Shown here piece by piece: positions 34,307 to 45,901 of a DNA stretch of 64,000 nt. The stretch lies in NCBI GenBank assembly GCA_905178155.1, contig CAJINV010000020.1, forward strand, positions 1,054,001 through 1,118,000, given 5' to 3'. The notes beneath the pieces were generated by a model that was given only the letters and a program-made list of their open reading frames with translations, ran no database searches and was not told the DNA's origin. How positions within the stretch are numbered: position 1 is the stretch's first letter; each line of letters begins with the position of its first letter. The position numbers and the translations under genes are program-made. The stretch comes from Amoebophrya sp. A120 (Eukaryota > Sar > Dinophyceae > Syndiniales > Amoebophryaceae).

Positions 34307-35021
34307 GATGCAGGGTAGAAGTAGTGCTGCTCGTGTAGTTCCTCTTCTTGACAGAACAAGAACCCTCGGCGTCCACCTCCGATGCTGATGTCTTTATTCG
34401 CTTTCTGATTCTTTCCTCGACGAAAAGTAAGTAACCGACACGATGTTTTCTTCTCAAAATTCATATACAAAACGAAAACAGAAACACAAGAACTCAAGAT
34501 TATTACCTGAATTTTTCGAGAACTAAAGACCCCACAACATCAATCAGCCACGGTCTACAACTAGATGCTCCGCTATTTTTTCAGAAAGGATTTGTGTCGA
34601 GTGTGTACAGATGTTGGTTGGGGTACACAACTCAACATTTACATTTACATTTTCGAACATCACTCCGATATTAGGATATATAAAATCGCTCGAAAATTAT
34701 ATTTTTCGGACGACACTGGAGTGGACGCAAACACGGGCTACAGTAACAACAAACGAATGTTGACACACATAGAGGAGTACACCGCGACGGTGGCGATGAA
34801 AATTTCATCTACTGACTACTCATCTGTACACGGGCACGCAGCTCATGCATAGAATCTAACGAAGAAGCACTTGCACTATGCAAACAAATGATAGTAGACT
34901 CAGAATGTATTTAGTTGCTGCAGATACAGCCGCGTATCAAAACTTGACACGCGGCATCAAAAAGTAGAAGCGAGCCACCTGCTCCTTAGGTTGAGAGTCC
35001 TTTTGGTACTAGTACTTCTTC
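34307..35021. other. intergenic spacer
   Basis: 5' flank of the coiled-coil gene, AT-rich. No supported gene; short ORFs such as plus 34565-34852 have no recognisable features. Confidence 0.4.
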
Positions 35022-35098
35022 TAGTGGTTGAAGCAATGTGCATGCTGCTGAGTCTGTGCCGTTTTCGGAACACATACGAATGCAGCCCCTTCGGGCTT
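35022..35098. repeat. direct repeat, left copy, flanking the recombinase fragment
   Basis: From TAGTGGTTGAAGCAATGTGC to TGCAGCCCCTTCGGGCTT. It matches 36203-36279 with few differences. A separate 22-base tandem pair (TTTAGGACCGAACAAGGTGC) follows at about 35097-35140. Confidence 0.8.
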
Positions 35099-35315
35099 TA
35101 GGACCGAACAAGGTGCACTTTAGGACCGAACAAGGTGCATGCTTCTTGCGCGTGAGAGATGATTTGAAGAGCCAAAAACAGCCTCATCCTGCTTCGAGAA
35201 AAAGCAATGGACACCAGCACGAAGCAATTACATACTTAGTTCTGACAAGAGACAAAGGTCTGGAATAGTAGTTCTGGAATAGGGGCGAAGCGCTTACTTG
35301 TCTACACTTCTGTCT

Positions 35316-35906
35316 TTAGTTCTGCAGGAATTCACCGATAAACGCATCATTGTCACTGGCGTGACCTTCGTCTTTCTCGCTGTCACTATTTAAGAGGGCA
35401 ATTTCTTCACGATCATCAGCTACAGTGTCGAAGAACCACTGCAGTGAGTTGCTCCAGTGCATTGGCCGATCAAATTTTTTACTATTGCGAGTGTAATAGA
35501 GCACCATGGAGTCATCTGACCACCTCGCATGTGACACAATCTTTGCCGTGTCGACATCTAACAAAAACAAGTGCACTGCCAACCCAATCCTGCAGGAGTG
35601 CGAAGACACATTCTTGCACTCTGGGACGATGCCCGTGATGTATTTCACCGCTGCGGACAAATTGAGCCCGTTTTTAGTGGACCGGAGGAAGTCGTTCACT
35701 TTTTTGTTGTGTATGAGGCACAGGCGCGAGTAGTCCTTTTCTTTTCCCGCGTCGACCGACCCGGGAGTTGGGCGGAAGCATGAGCAATGGATCCGGACAT
35801 GTCGCGCGCACCTGGGGCCGCCTTTCTGGCGGTAATTCGAGAGATCGAGGTGAAGACTATGGTCTACATCTGCGAACTTTAAAAACGTAAGGAATACTCT
35901 ACACAC
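35316..35906 (-). pseudogene. tyrosine recombinase (integrase) catalytic-domain fragment
   Basis: The 196-codon ORF has the catalytic pattern of tyrosine recombinases: SSHSCRIG (H-x-x-R), HARWSDDS (second His/Trp box) and LYYTRN (the tyrosine nucleophile), in the right order and spacing. An upstream part with the first catalytic Arg and the N-terminal DNA-binding domain is not open in this frame; a stop precedes it near 35940. I read it as the remnant of a Crypton- or DIRS-like element. Nearly identical 77-bp direct repeats flank it at 35022 and 36203, so the unit may be about 1.2 kb. An acidic tail (SDSEKDEGHASDNDAF) ends the ORF. Whether it still works is unclear. Confidence 0.65.
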
Positions 35907-36202
35907 TTCTCGACGTGAGAAGTTGAGTATACTTAGCTGCTACGGCAGCGGGAATGTGCCAGTGACTGCTACCCGGAAGAAGTTTGTTTTGTTTTACTCG
36001 AAGATCACTCAATCTCTCATGCGAGTTCGCTCTTGGACTCTCAGAAAGATTCGCTCGTTGACGATGCACGACACGAGCGGAAATTGTACACGGACGACAA
36101 CTGGGACGAGCGAACAGCATGAGGAAAATATGTAGTAAGTGTGATCGTCGATCGATCGCTATGAAATACTGCTACACTCGCGATGCTCCCTACGCATCTA
36201 TT

Positions 36203-36279
36203 TAGTGGTTAAGGCAATGTGCATGCCGCTGAGTCTGTGCCGTTTTCGGAACAGATACGAATGCAGCCCCTTCGGGCTT
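36203..36279. repeat. direct repeat, right copy, flanking the recombinase fragment
   Basis: TAGTGGTTAAGGCAATGTGC to TGCAGCCCCTTCGGGCTT, the same strand as the left copy at 35022-35098. Confidence 0.8.
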
Positions 36280-36451
36280 CGGCCTTCGACTTTTCTTTCG
36301 TTCCGGCTGTCGCTGTCGCTCTATTACGCTACGAAGATATTGATATTCTTGTTCGGGCAATCACTGTACTTCTATACCAGATCTTCATCCATGATGTGAG
36401 TGCTCGCTGAACTTGTCATTTTTTCACCTCTTCTTGCCTGAATGACTTATT

Positions 36452-39400
36452 TCATCTGGGTCGCTTTTTTATCTTAACTCCCAACAAGGATGCAGCTGGT
36501 TCAACATGATCCGCGCCGGCGACCGCGTTCGCATCGTTCGCGCGTGCAGCAGCAGCAGCTGCCATTTTCGTCCCTTTTTCAACAGATTTTTTCTTGTTAT
36601 CCCGCTCCTTTTTTCTTTCCAGGAGCTGCTTCTTTTTCTCGTCTGCGACGCCGGCCTTGCCGCCCTTCACGAACTTCAACACCAACGCCTTGCGGCCGAA
36701 GTAGGTCCGGGGCCCCACACACTCCATGTAAACGCCGGGCACCGAGAGGAGACACTCCTCGATGTTGCCGAAACCTGCGGCACGGTAGTCCAAAGGCATT
36801 TGCACTTTTTTTTCGAGAAACGTCTTCACGTTGCGGAGCTTCACGTTTCGGAGCTCGCCCTTGTCGTGCAAAATCTGCTGGATCTCCCGCACCCAGATTT
36901 CCTCTAGCGCACCCTGCGACTCGAGGAGAATCATCTTCAGGCCGCGCGGGGGAAGCGGTCTTGTGTAGTGCGAGGACGATGTTGCTGACATTATACGCTG
37001 GCTGCCAACTGTTGCAGCCGTTGCCGTCGTTCCGGCGGTTGCAAGGGAATCGCTGGAGGTGGTTCTCTGTAGGGATTGAAGTTGTTGCCCAACACTTTCT
37101 ACTTGATCCCGCTGCACAGCAGTACTAGTTTTCCCACTTGTTGCAGTGCGCGAAGAACTACTCTTCGCTTTTATTTGGTGTAGTTGGTTCAGACTCTGCA
37201 TCGTCGCTGTTGCGGCGCAGGAGACGACTTTGTTCTGAAACAGGTGTAAGGCCATCTCCGCGTCCGGGCGCTGCAGGTACTCGCAGTGCAGAAAGCTCTG
37301 CATGGGGTTAAAGCTCAAGCGGTGAATCACTCCGGCCTGCTGCAGCAACCTTCGCCAGCCGTTCTCGGGCAACCCACCGTCGCGCTCGGGTTTAAAATTC
37401 CAGACGAAAACCGTGCGCGCAGATCGCAATTTCTTCAGCCGCATCTTCTCGCGCAGCTTTCGCACGTCCGCACGCGGCTGGTAAGTTGCTGGGGCGGCGG
37501 TTCCTGTAGAGGCAGTCGACCGGGAGCTGGCCGCTTTTTTCCTGCGGTCTACTTCTCGGTGGTTATCAACACCTCCAGCTGCATGGTCACCTCCCGCGGC
37601 GTACGTCGCACACAAGTTCCGCAAGGCATCCAGCATGGGCTGCGTTTCACCCAGCGGAATGACCAGGTTCCGCAACGCGCGCACCTCATCCCCGAGGCGT
37701 CCAAAGTCGCGCAACTGCCCGGCGACCGGCTCCAGCGCACTGGCCGTTACGTCAGTCACAACGCCGCGGCTCCGGGGACTGGCAGGAGTCGTGCTGGACG
37801 AGGAGCCAGTTCCTGAAGTAGTTCCCAGTAGGGCCGCTACCGGAGGAACGCTGCTGGATGCAGTGGCGGTAGATGAAGTAGAACCCAGTAGAACCTTGTT
37901 CGCAGCTGAAGGATGTTGCGCAGAAGAAGTCCCTGTCTTTTCTTGCGGCCCTGCAAAAGCGGGAGCGCTACTTGATGCGCTCTTTGCAGCAGAAGTAGTA
38001 GAACCTCCGAACGGGGGCTCATCTGACGACGGCTTTGCAACTGCTTCTCCTGTAGAAACTCCGTGCAGCTTCTGCTTCGACGCGGGTTCATCTACTACTT
38101 TCATCGGTTTTCCACCACTGCCACCAACAAGGGGTATGCTTTCGAAAAATCCAGATGAGCTTATTTGCAAAAGATCCGCGTGTGACCTATCCTATGTAAA
38201 AACGTACCCATCCCATAGTCAAGATGGGGAATCGGCTAGACAAATCCACAAGCTTTGGCTGTTTCACATGACAAATTTGGACGCGTGGTGTAGTGCTGTT
38301 TGAGCCTGTTCAGCAGCATTACAGATCTAGTCTCTCATGCTGATTGGAGCATGACAAATTTCAAAACACCATTAGAAAATGCTCCTCATGGGGCTCCGCA
38401 TGAGAAACATTTTAAGCATGCAGATTTGCATGACAACTATGGTGTGGGGACGTTTTTACACAGGATATGACCGCCTCCAGGAAGGATGGAATCGTCGCAA
38501 ACTTTCGTAGACTTCGCGAAAGGCTTGATAGGTTAAAACGCGACCGAGCGTGTACTTCATCATGCGCTTGGTGATCATCAGGTAGGCCTTCTGCGGATGC
38601 ACAATCTTGTAGTACGGAGCGCAGGCGTCCAAAATGTCGGCGATCACATCGATCAAACGCCGAAACTCGACGGTAGTCAGATACTTCTTCTCGCGGTTGC
38701 GGGGATCGCCAGTTGCAACTTTTTTTTCCACCGTGGCCTCCAACTCCATTCCACCAACACCTTTCGCCACTCCTTCTGGACGAGCTGCTGCTACGTCATA
38801 CGTTGAGAGGTCGACAACCACACTGATGTCGGTTCTTCTCGCACCGGACAATGTTAGGGATTCCTGGTGCTTCCCAAACCTGTTTTCCGGAAGCTTCAAC
38901 TTCTGCAGAAACGAGATCGGGCCGAGCAGTAAGTAGCTTTCGTCTTTTCTGTCTTCTGGCGGCTTCAGACTTTGTTCGGCCGGCGTACTGCTGGTCGTGT
39001 GTAAGGCTTCGTCGGTAGGGAAACGGAGCTGGTTCACCAGCACACTTGGCAAATCGCGGCGCGCCCGCGCCCGCATGGTCGTGTTGAAATGCGATGAAGT
39101 GATCGAGGACGTTCGCTCCAGCGGCGTAGGTTCTGCTGCAGAAGTCGCTTGCTGCCCGATGCTCTGCGCGCTTTCAGTTCTTGATGTTGTTGTCCTGGCT
39201 TCGTCGCGAACATCTTCCTGTGCGAGCGGCGCCGCTCCTTGTTCCGCCTGGCTTTTGTTTCCGACCACGTCTTCTGTTAGTGTTTCCGCCCGTTCTCCAG
39301 ATGGACCTCGACCTCGAGTTGCCCCACCACGGGGGCCGCTTGAGCTACTACTTCCACCCCCAACTACGCCGGCAAGAACTCCGCTAGAACTACTCGGCGG

Positions 39401-41509
39401 GTGGGGCACTTTCAATAAATTCGTCGGCACCCGCTTCGCGGCAAACTGGGCCAGAATGTCGGGGACCGGCGCCTTCGGGTTTTGCAGCCGGGAAAGCTGG
39501 AGAAGGAGCAGGTCCACAAACACGTCGTCCAAGCAGAACCGCTTCGGCCCGTGGGACAGTTGCCCGAGCTCGTCGCGGATTGTCACCCGGTACCAGAAGG
39601 CCTCGAAGCTCGTGAAATCCTTCGGACAGTCCACGCTCTGCGGGATTTCCTCCTGCAGCGCGTTTTGCCGGTAGAACAGCCGCGCGTAGCTCTCCCGAAA
39701 GAAAACCGGATCGGGCCTCTGTGGGGGTTTCACCTCGTGGTAGATGTTGTCAACATGTTGATCTCTGCCGGTGGCCCCTCGTTTCCCGCCCGGCAGACCG
39801 GCCTCTGCAGGAGGTTCAAGCTTAGCCTCTTCTTGATGTTGCCCATCATCAGTAATTCCACCGTCGGCGACGTTTTTCTGTTTGCTATCCCTGCCACTTT
39901 TCTTTTCCGAAGTCGCTGCAACTTTCTGCTTTTTGGTCGCTGGGGCCGCACCCCCCGCAGGTTCGCCGCCCAGCACACCGTTTGAACTAGAAGCGGCACG
40001 CTTCAAAGCTTGGACATCCAAACCCGCTGACGCCAGCTGCTGTTCTCGCAGTTGGTCTCGCTCGCGGCGTTCGCGCTTTTGTTTCTGCCGCCGCTCGGCG
40101 GCCTCTCGCCGGGCGCGAATTTTCACAGAGTCGTCCCCCGACGACACAGAGTCACTGTTCGGTGCAAAGTCCGGGAATCGACAAGAATTATTGATATCAC
40201 CGTAGCTGTTATTCTTTTTCTTGCCCTCGTCGGAGGCCGAAAAGTGACTCGCTGCACTAGAAATATCACTTCTGACACTGTAGTTTCTGCTTGGTCTGTC
40301 TTTTCGGCTTCTCTTTGTCCGCGTAGTAGTTCCTGTGTTTTTTTCTGACGCAGTTTCATCTACTTCGTTGTGATCGCTAGTACAACTTTTGTCACCAGCA
40401 TCAAGACCACCACCTCGTCGGTCCTTTTGGTGTTTTCTGTGCTGCTGACCTTTCATGATTTTCGATTGTCCGCTGTCGTGCGCAACTTTCCGTGCCAGGT
40501 TCTGCCACACTCGTGGAAACGAGAGCCTTCCGAATTTTTCCAAAGCAGCCTTGATCTTCGCAATGCCGAGCGGGCGGGACGAGGTCGAGGTGGAAGAAGT
40601 CAGATCACCCTGCTGATTATTGTTGGCGTCTTCGAGCGTGCTTGGTTCCTCTTCGGAAACCACTGAAGGAAAGCGCCCAACAGAAATTCCGCTACCTCGT
40701 TCTGAATCAAGGTCAAAGCTCCCGCCGCGTGCGGACAAAATATCTAAATCGTCGAGGCCTTGTTCCGCCTCCTGTTCCGACAGAATAGCACCCAACATTT
40801 TTGCCGCCTGCCCATCAACCACTTTGGACGTCGATAGAGCATCAGTCGCATGAGTGCTACTCCCAGCTCCCCCGTTTATTGTCGCCACGACTGCTGAGGC
40901 TGTTTCGAACGCCCCTGCCGCGGCTCTCGTTTTTCCTCCACCTACACCTCCGAAAGATGTTGAAAAAAAAGATGCTGTGCTGCCCCTTGACGCGTGCAGG
41001 TCGAATTCCAAGGGCGCGACGCCGACGAGACAGAGGCGCTCGAACAGTAGCTGCTTCTTTGCGTGACTCAAACAGTACAACACTTGTCGCCGGAGGCTCG
41101 GGGCCAGCCGGACGTAGTCGATAAGCGCCGCGAAGTCGGAGGGCTGGTGCCGACTCGCGAACCAATCGTTGGGATTATCCGATTTCTCCGGTCGCAGGGG
41201 ATGCCACTGCCTCACGTGCAATTTTCCCGGATCGACAAGGAGTTTAAGATTCGAGGAAGTCGAAGTTGTAGAAGAAGCCGGCTTGTTGTTCGTGTTCCTC
41301 GTATCGTTTACGTTTTTTACTTGTTCGCTCTGAGCCAAATCTACTTGTTCGTCAGTTTGATTTCCAACAACTGCTTTGTCTTCGGTAGTACCAGGGGGTT
41401 GATGGCGCGGAAGAATATCACCAGGAGGAGGTGGCTGGCTCACTTTCTGTTTCTTCGCAGCTGCAGCCTTCGCCTTGGCGTTTGAAACCGATGAGCTGGA
41501 AGATTTCAT
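36452..41509 (-). CDS. RNA-binding protein with RRM-like and LOTUS (OST-HTH) domains (1,590 aa)
   Basis: Exons (minus): 41509-38468 and 38182-36452, 1,591 codons with the stop, split by one introner. Near residues 1265-1330 is an RRM-like fold with an RNP2-type strand (ARTVFVWNFKPE) and an RNP1-like strand (QSFLHCEYLQ). Near residues 1425-1500 is a LOTUS/OST-HTH-like domain (IQQILHDKGELRNVKL, PLDYRAAGFGNIEECLL, VPGVYMEC). A Lys-rich tail ends KIKKRPR, a likely nuclear signal. The first 1,000 residues hold two globular blocks of unknown family (VRQWHPLRPEKSDN near 110; FFRESYARLFYRQNALQEE near 600) among low-complexity stretches. LOTUS domains bind RNA or helicases in mRNA control; a similar role here is inferred. 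Confidence 0.65.
38188..38467. mobile_element. family H introner, 280 bp (RRM/LOTUS gene)
   Basis: Ends TATCCTATGTAAAAACGTAC and complement TATCCTGTGTAAAAACGTCC. Direct repeat TGACC at 38183-38187 and 38468-38472. It joins SWRRS to HADLLQ in frame. Confidence 0.92.
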
Positions 41510-42176
41510 TGGCTAGCTTCTTTGGCGCCGTGGAGCGAGATAATCTAAATTTCAGTAAGACTAAGAGCAGATGACTGCGACAAAGATCATGAGTTCTCAG
41601 CTCTTCCCAACTACAAAAGTTAAAGTAGCAGAAGGAGAAGCTACAGGAAATTAGCAACGCTTATCTCTAGTGACACTGGAATAAAAAGATTAGTCTCGTC
41701 CGGAGTCAAGAATGACGTGAATTTGATTCGAAATTTTCAATTTGAAAAGCTATTAATGTAGAAGCAGGGCAAACGAGTGAACAAGTTGTAGGCTACAATG
41801 CCTGCAGCGAGGCATTGATTTTTGCTGTTGATATTTACAAATCCTTCGATGCTGGTACTAGTCCGTTATTCGTCCTCCAACATCTTAGTTTCATCATCGT
41901 GGATGTCGTTAACTCCGATTCAACGGAACGGATGTCAGAGCACCATGGCCATGCTGGTTTCCATCCTTTCCTTCCTGATCTACTTCCACGCATTGTAAAT
42001 TCACATCTGCACAGTCAGTGGTTAATATCCCTTGTCCTTGTCGTGGTTGTCTATTCTAGGAATTCAACTAAATGCGACTGGAGCAGGTGGACAAATTAGC
42101 TGCCTACAACTAGCGCAAGCGCTGAACCCGACAGGTCGTTGCTGCAACGGGTTCTGGTTAAGATTTCTTTAGTCTT
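41510..42176. other. intergenic spacer
   Basis: 667 bp between the RCC1 gene end and the RRM/LOTUS gene start, AT-rich. I see no gene, repeat or RNA. Confidence 0.4.
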
Positions 42177-44863
42177 CTAGTCTTGGCGCGCGTTGTGGTG
42201 CATGACCTCGAGCTCGGATTTGAGAAACGAGTTTTCGCTCTGCAGATCGAAGATCTTTGCGTACGCGTCCTGCAGCTGGCGCGTGAGTCGCAACGCAAGA
42301 TTCTGGTACGATTTCAGTTCCGACGAGACAAAAACCAACTGCCGGACGTCCGCGCTCGTAGTATCGGGAAAGGTTGGATTCAGCTCGATGATGGGCGGCT
42401 TTGGGGGGAGCCTGGAGGTGCTCGTGGTGGTGCCACAATTCTGGCGTTTGCTGGGATCACCTCCCGGAAGATGTGTTGGTGTTGATGCGACTCCAGGGTT
42501 GATACCATTAGTTGTGCCTGCGCTAGTTCCACTTCTGCCATCGGTATTAGTTCCTGCGCTAGCACCTCCAGACGGAATACCCACATTAGCTCGACTGGCC
42601 TGCTGGTGCTCGAGTGCAGCGGTAATCGCGGACCGTTGGGTCGATGTTGAGCTTTGGTCTTGCTCGTGCGCACCAGTACCTCCTCCGCCGGTTGTTGCGC
42701 CGCTACTTCCACTCCGTTTGATCGCCGCATTCGAGGAGGTTTGGTGCGCGTTATTCCCACCGACTCCAGCTGCGGTCGGTCCCGCCCCGGCGCTAGAGGT
42801 ACTACTCGACACAGTAGCGTGGCTTGGCGTACGCTCGGACAGATGTTGATGCTTCGTGCCATGTTGAGGTTGATGCGCAGAAGAGGTCACCGCATGCAGA
42901 TGATCTCCTGTACTACTTGTTGCGCCAGCAGCAGCTGCTGCTCCTGGTCCTGCTCCCCCCGCCTGGTGCTGCAGTTGGAGCAGCGCCGCACTGCGCTCCG
43001 CGAAGAGCTTCTGGTCGGACAAGGCCACAGTGTGGGAAAACCCGCAGGACACCCCGACCACCGCTTTGCCGGACAGCACTCGAATCTGAGTCGGAACGTT
43101 CGCAGGGATGGTTGCTTCCGTGTGGCCGAACACGCGGCTCGTGCTCTATCCTATGTAACAACGTCCCCACCCCATAGTCAAGATGGCAAATCGGCTAGAC
43201 AAATCCACAAGTTTTGGCTGTTCTGCATGACAAATTTGGGCTCTTCGTGTAGTGCTGTTTGAGCTAGCTGAGCAGCATCACTGATCTAGTATGCCATGCT
43301 GAATGGAGCATGACAAATCCCAAAACACGAATAGAAAATGCTTCTCATGCACAGGGCTTCGCATGAGAAACATTCTCAGCATGCAGATTTGCATTACAAC
43401 TATGGGGAGGTCGGGTTGGGGACGTTTTTAAATACGATATGCCCCAGGCCCACACGTCCCCCCGGTCGGTCACCGCCGCGCAGTGGCTGTGGCCGGTGGA
43501 GATTTGCAGCACGAAGACCGCGTTCAGAGCTTGAACTAACCGGGGCGTGACCTCGTCCATCTCGGACAACGCGTGACCCAACCGCCCGGCCTGGCCCCAC
43601 GTGAACACCTCGCCAGCCGTAGTTAGGCTCATGCTGTGCTGGGACCCCAAAGCGCACTGCTTCATTTTGCGACCCACCGGGGCTTGCAGAAGCACGGGCG
43701 ACAAGCAACTCTCCTTGTTGCCGTGGCCCAGCTTGCCAAACGCGCCCCCACCCCAGGTGTAGAGACAACCCTGCGCGGTTGCGAGAAAGGCTGTGTGATG
43801 CCCGCCGCACGTGATGACGCCCTCGCCAAGGTCCTTCAGGGGCATGGGTACGGCCCGATCCGCTTCGTCTCCGTGTCCCAACCGCCCGCTCAGCCCCAGC
43901 CCCCAAGTGTACACGATCGCACAACTGCTACTGTGTGCAGGAGCTGCTCCGTGGTGCTGGGATGTTGAAAAGTGGTGTGGGTGGTGGTGCTGGACTCCTG
44001 CTCCTGCTAGGGCATGATGATTGCCAGAACCTCCAGCACCCTGTACTCCCGTTCCGGTTCCGGAAGCACCAGAGATCCTATCGTTTGCTCCTCCACCAGC
44101 GGACATGATTGACCCACCACCATGCGAGGTGGCGTGGTGCGCCAAATGCGATGCGAGGTTACCACCGCTATCGGCTCCTGCGCCGGGTCCACCTCCCGTG
44201 GTGCTACCGGCTGTGGATGAGGACACACCACCCGCTCCAGCACCTCCGCCCGTCACACAGACACAGGCGGTGTGGAAGTCGCCGCAGCCATCCACAGAAA
44301 AGAACTCATTCCCGCCATGCCCATCCATTTTTTGCATGACAGACACAGGATCTTATTCATCTTTTGCATGACAAAGTGGAAGGATTGGGATCATGGGTCT
44401 TTTTTTGTGGATACCAGCTGACCTGTGCCACGTGTTGCCCGAACAGGGTCTCCACCGGTTTCGGCAGCATCTCGTTGCTCTTGCACCCGTGCCCCAGGCG
44501 GCCGTTCTGGCCGCGACCCCAGGTGTACAAAACGCCGGACTCCGACACGGCCGCGGTGTGGTGCTCGGCGCACGAAATTTGTCGGATGTTTTTGCTGTTC
44601 AGCGACCGGATGGTGCGGGGGAGCGGGACCTCCTGCCAGTCCGGCCCGAGGCCCAGCTGTCCGCTTTTGTTGCTACCCCACGTGTACACTTCGTTGCCTT
44701 CGGTTAAGACACAGGAATGATGGCCTCCGCAAACCACCGCGCGCACGTGCACATGCCGCAACGCCTCGACCAGTCGGGGTCCGTACACTTTTTCCTCCCC
44801 GGAAGAGTTCTCGACCTGCTGACCCCACACCACCACGCCGGCCTTCGTGGACTGGTTTCCCAT
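42177..44863 (-). CDS. RCC1-repeat (beta-propeller) protein with a Gly/Ser/His insert (752 aa)
   Basis: Exons (minus): 44863-44414, 44283-43440, 43141-42177; 753 codons with the stop. RCC1 repeats are plain: VYTWGSNKSGQLGLG, LYTWGRGQNGRLGHG, VYTWGLGLSGRLGHG, LYTWGGGAFGKLGHG, VFTWGQAGRLGHA and VWAWGTSRVFGH. Between repeats two and three is a ~115-residue insert rich in Gly, Ser, Ala and His. After the propeller comes a Ser/Thr/Gly/His-rich linker and a C-terminal coiled coil (LTRQLQDAYAKIFDLQSEN). RCC1 folds serve as exchange factors or docking platforms; the specific role is unknown. Both introns are introners and each cuts the propeller. No signal peptide. Confidence 0.85.
43147..43439. mobile_element. 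family H introner, 293 bp (RCC1 gene)
   Basis: Ends TATCCTATGTAACAACGTCC and complement TATCGTATTTAAAAACGTCC. Flanks TGCTC (43142-43146) and TGCCC (43440-43444) match at four of five bases. The interior matches the copy at 38188. Confidence 0.88.
44289..44413. mobile_element. family B introner, 125 bp, somewhat diverged (RCC1 gene)
   Basis: Left end CATCCACAGAAAAGAACTC, right-end complement TATCCACAAAAAAAGACCC. Flanks GCAGC (44284-44288) and CCAGC (44414-44418), four of five. Removing it joins QVSC to GDFHTAC. Confidence 0.82.
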
Positions 44864-45901
44864 TTCGGGTTTTTATCGTTTGTTCTTGCGCGGCAGAATC
44901 TTGTAGTTGTTCCCAAGAACAAACGTCGTCGTGTTTATTGCAGAACGACGACGACCCAACCACGGAAGATGGACATGGACACGACGCAACTCATAATTCG
45001 AGCGGTCTAAGTGCAGAAGAAGCCTTGTATTACTTTCACAGGGAACATACAACCTCAGGTGATGAATCGGATCAAGTTTTGCTCTCTGGAGGTGTCTCTC
45101 GTCGTACTATCTTCTGGCGAAATATCGCAATGAGACCTTGCCAGACTGATGATCTGGTAAGTAGCTGCAGATGAGCTGCTGATCCTCCTGCTGCTAAGAT
45201 CTTTTTTTTGGCAGTGAGCGATAACATTATCGCTGCAACGACGTCCTCCTGGTTAAAGCACAATGAACAACATTTCGTTTCATGTGGTACTTCTGTGGCC
45301 CGTAGCCGAACTACCAACCGCGGCCGCTTGTTCCGGCGTCGCATTTATAATATCGATTTTTCTCGATGGATTATCTACTTGTAGTTTGTTGTTGCCACAT
45401 TTGGTTGAATGCGATTTCCTTATGTAGCGGGCCTTGGAAAAATTGTTTTGTAGAAAGGTAGTGTGAAGAAAATAAATGACGCAGTTGTACCGCAGCCGAT
45501 GATGCGCGAGTGTGGAGCCATACAACTAGCGTGTTGCTGAAAAAGAAAAGTAGAAGTACTTAGATTCTGAAGACTTAACTCATGACAATAAATGTGATCA
45601 CTCCATCATACACCACCAAAAATGCTGCGACCAATGTATGTTTTTTTCATCATCTTACAGTGTTTATGTCAGCGTATGTTCGCTTAAATAGTACAAGTAC
45701 AACAAAAAAAAAAGAAACAACTCACACTCAGCATACTCATACTCCGTCAAACCAAAAGTCATCAATTTAGCCTACGATCAAAATAAGTAATCTTCACGAG
45801 CTTTCTTGTAGTTCTTTTCGGAAAGCAATGAATTTGCCAGTGAATGATGTGCTAAAAACTCTTTATGTGTATCGTGACCAAGACCATCGGAACAAGAGCT
45901 T
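44864..45901. other. intergenic spacer
   Basis: About 1 kb between the RCC1 gene start and the 3' end of the ankyrin gene. AT-rich, with an A-run near 45706. No gene supported. Confidence 0.4.

Noticed and set aside
44425-45174. Plus-strand ORF of 249 codons
   Set aside because: It is antisense to clear RCC1 repeats.
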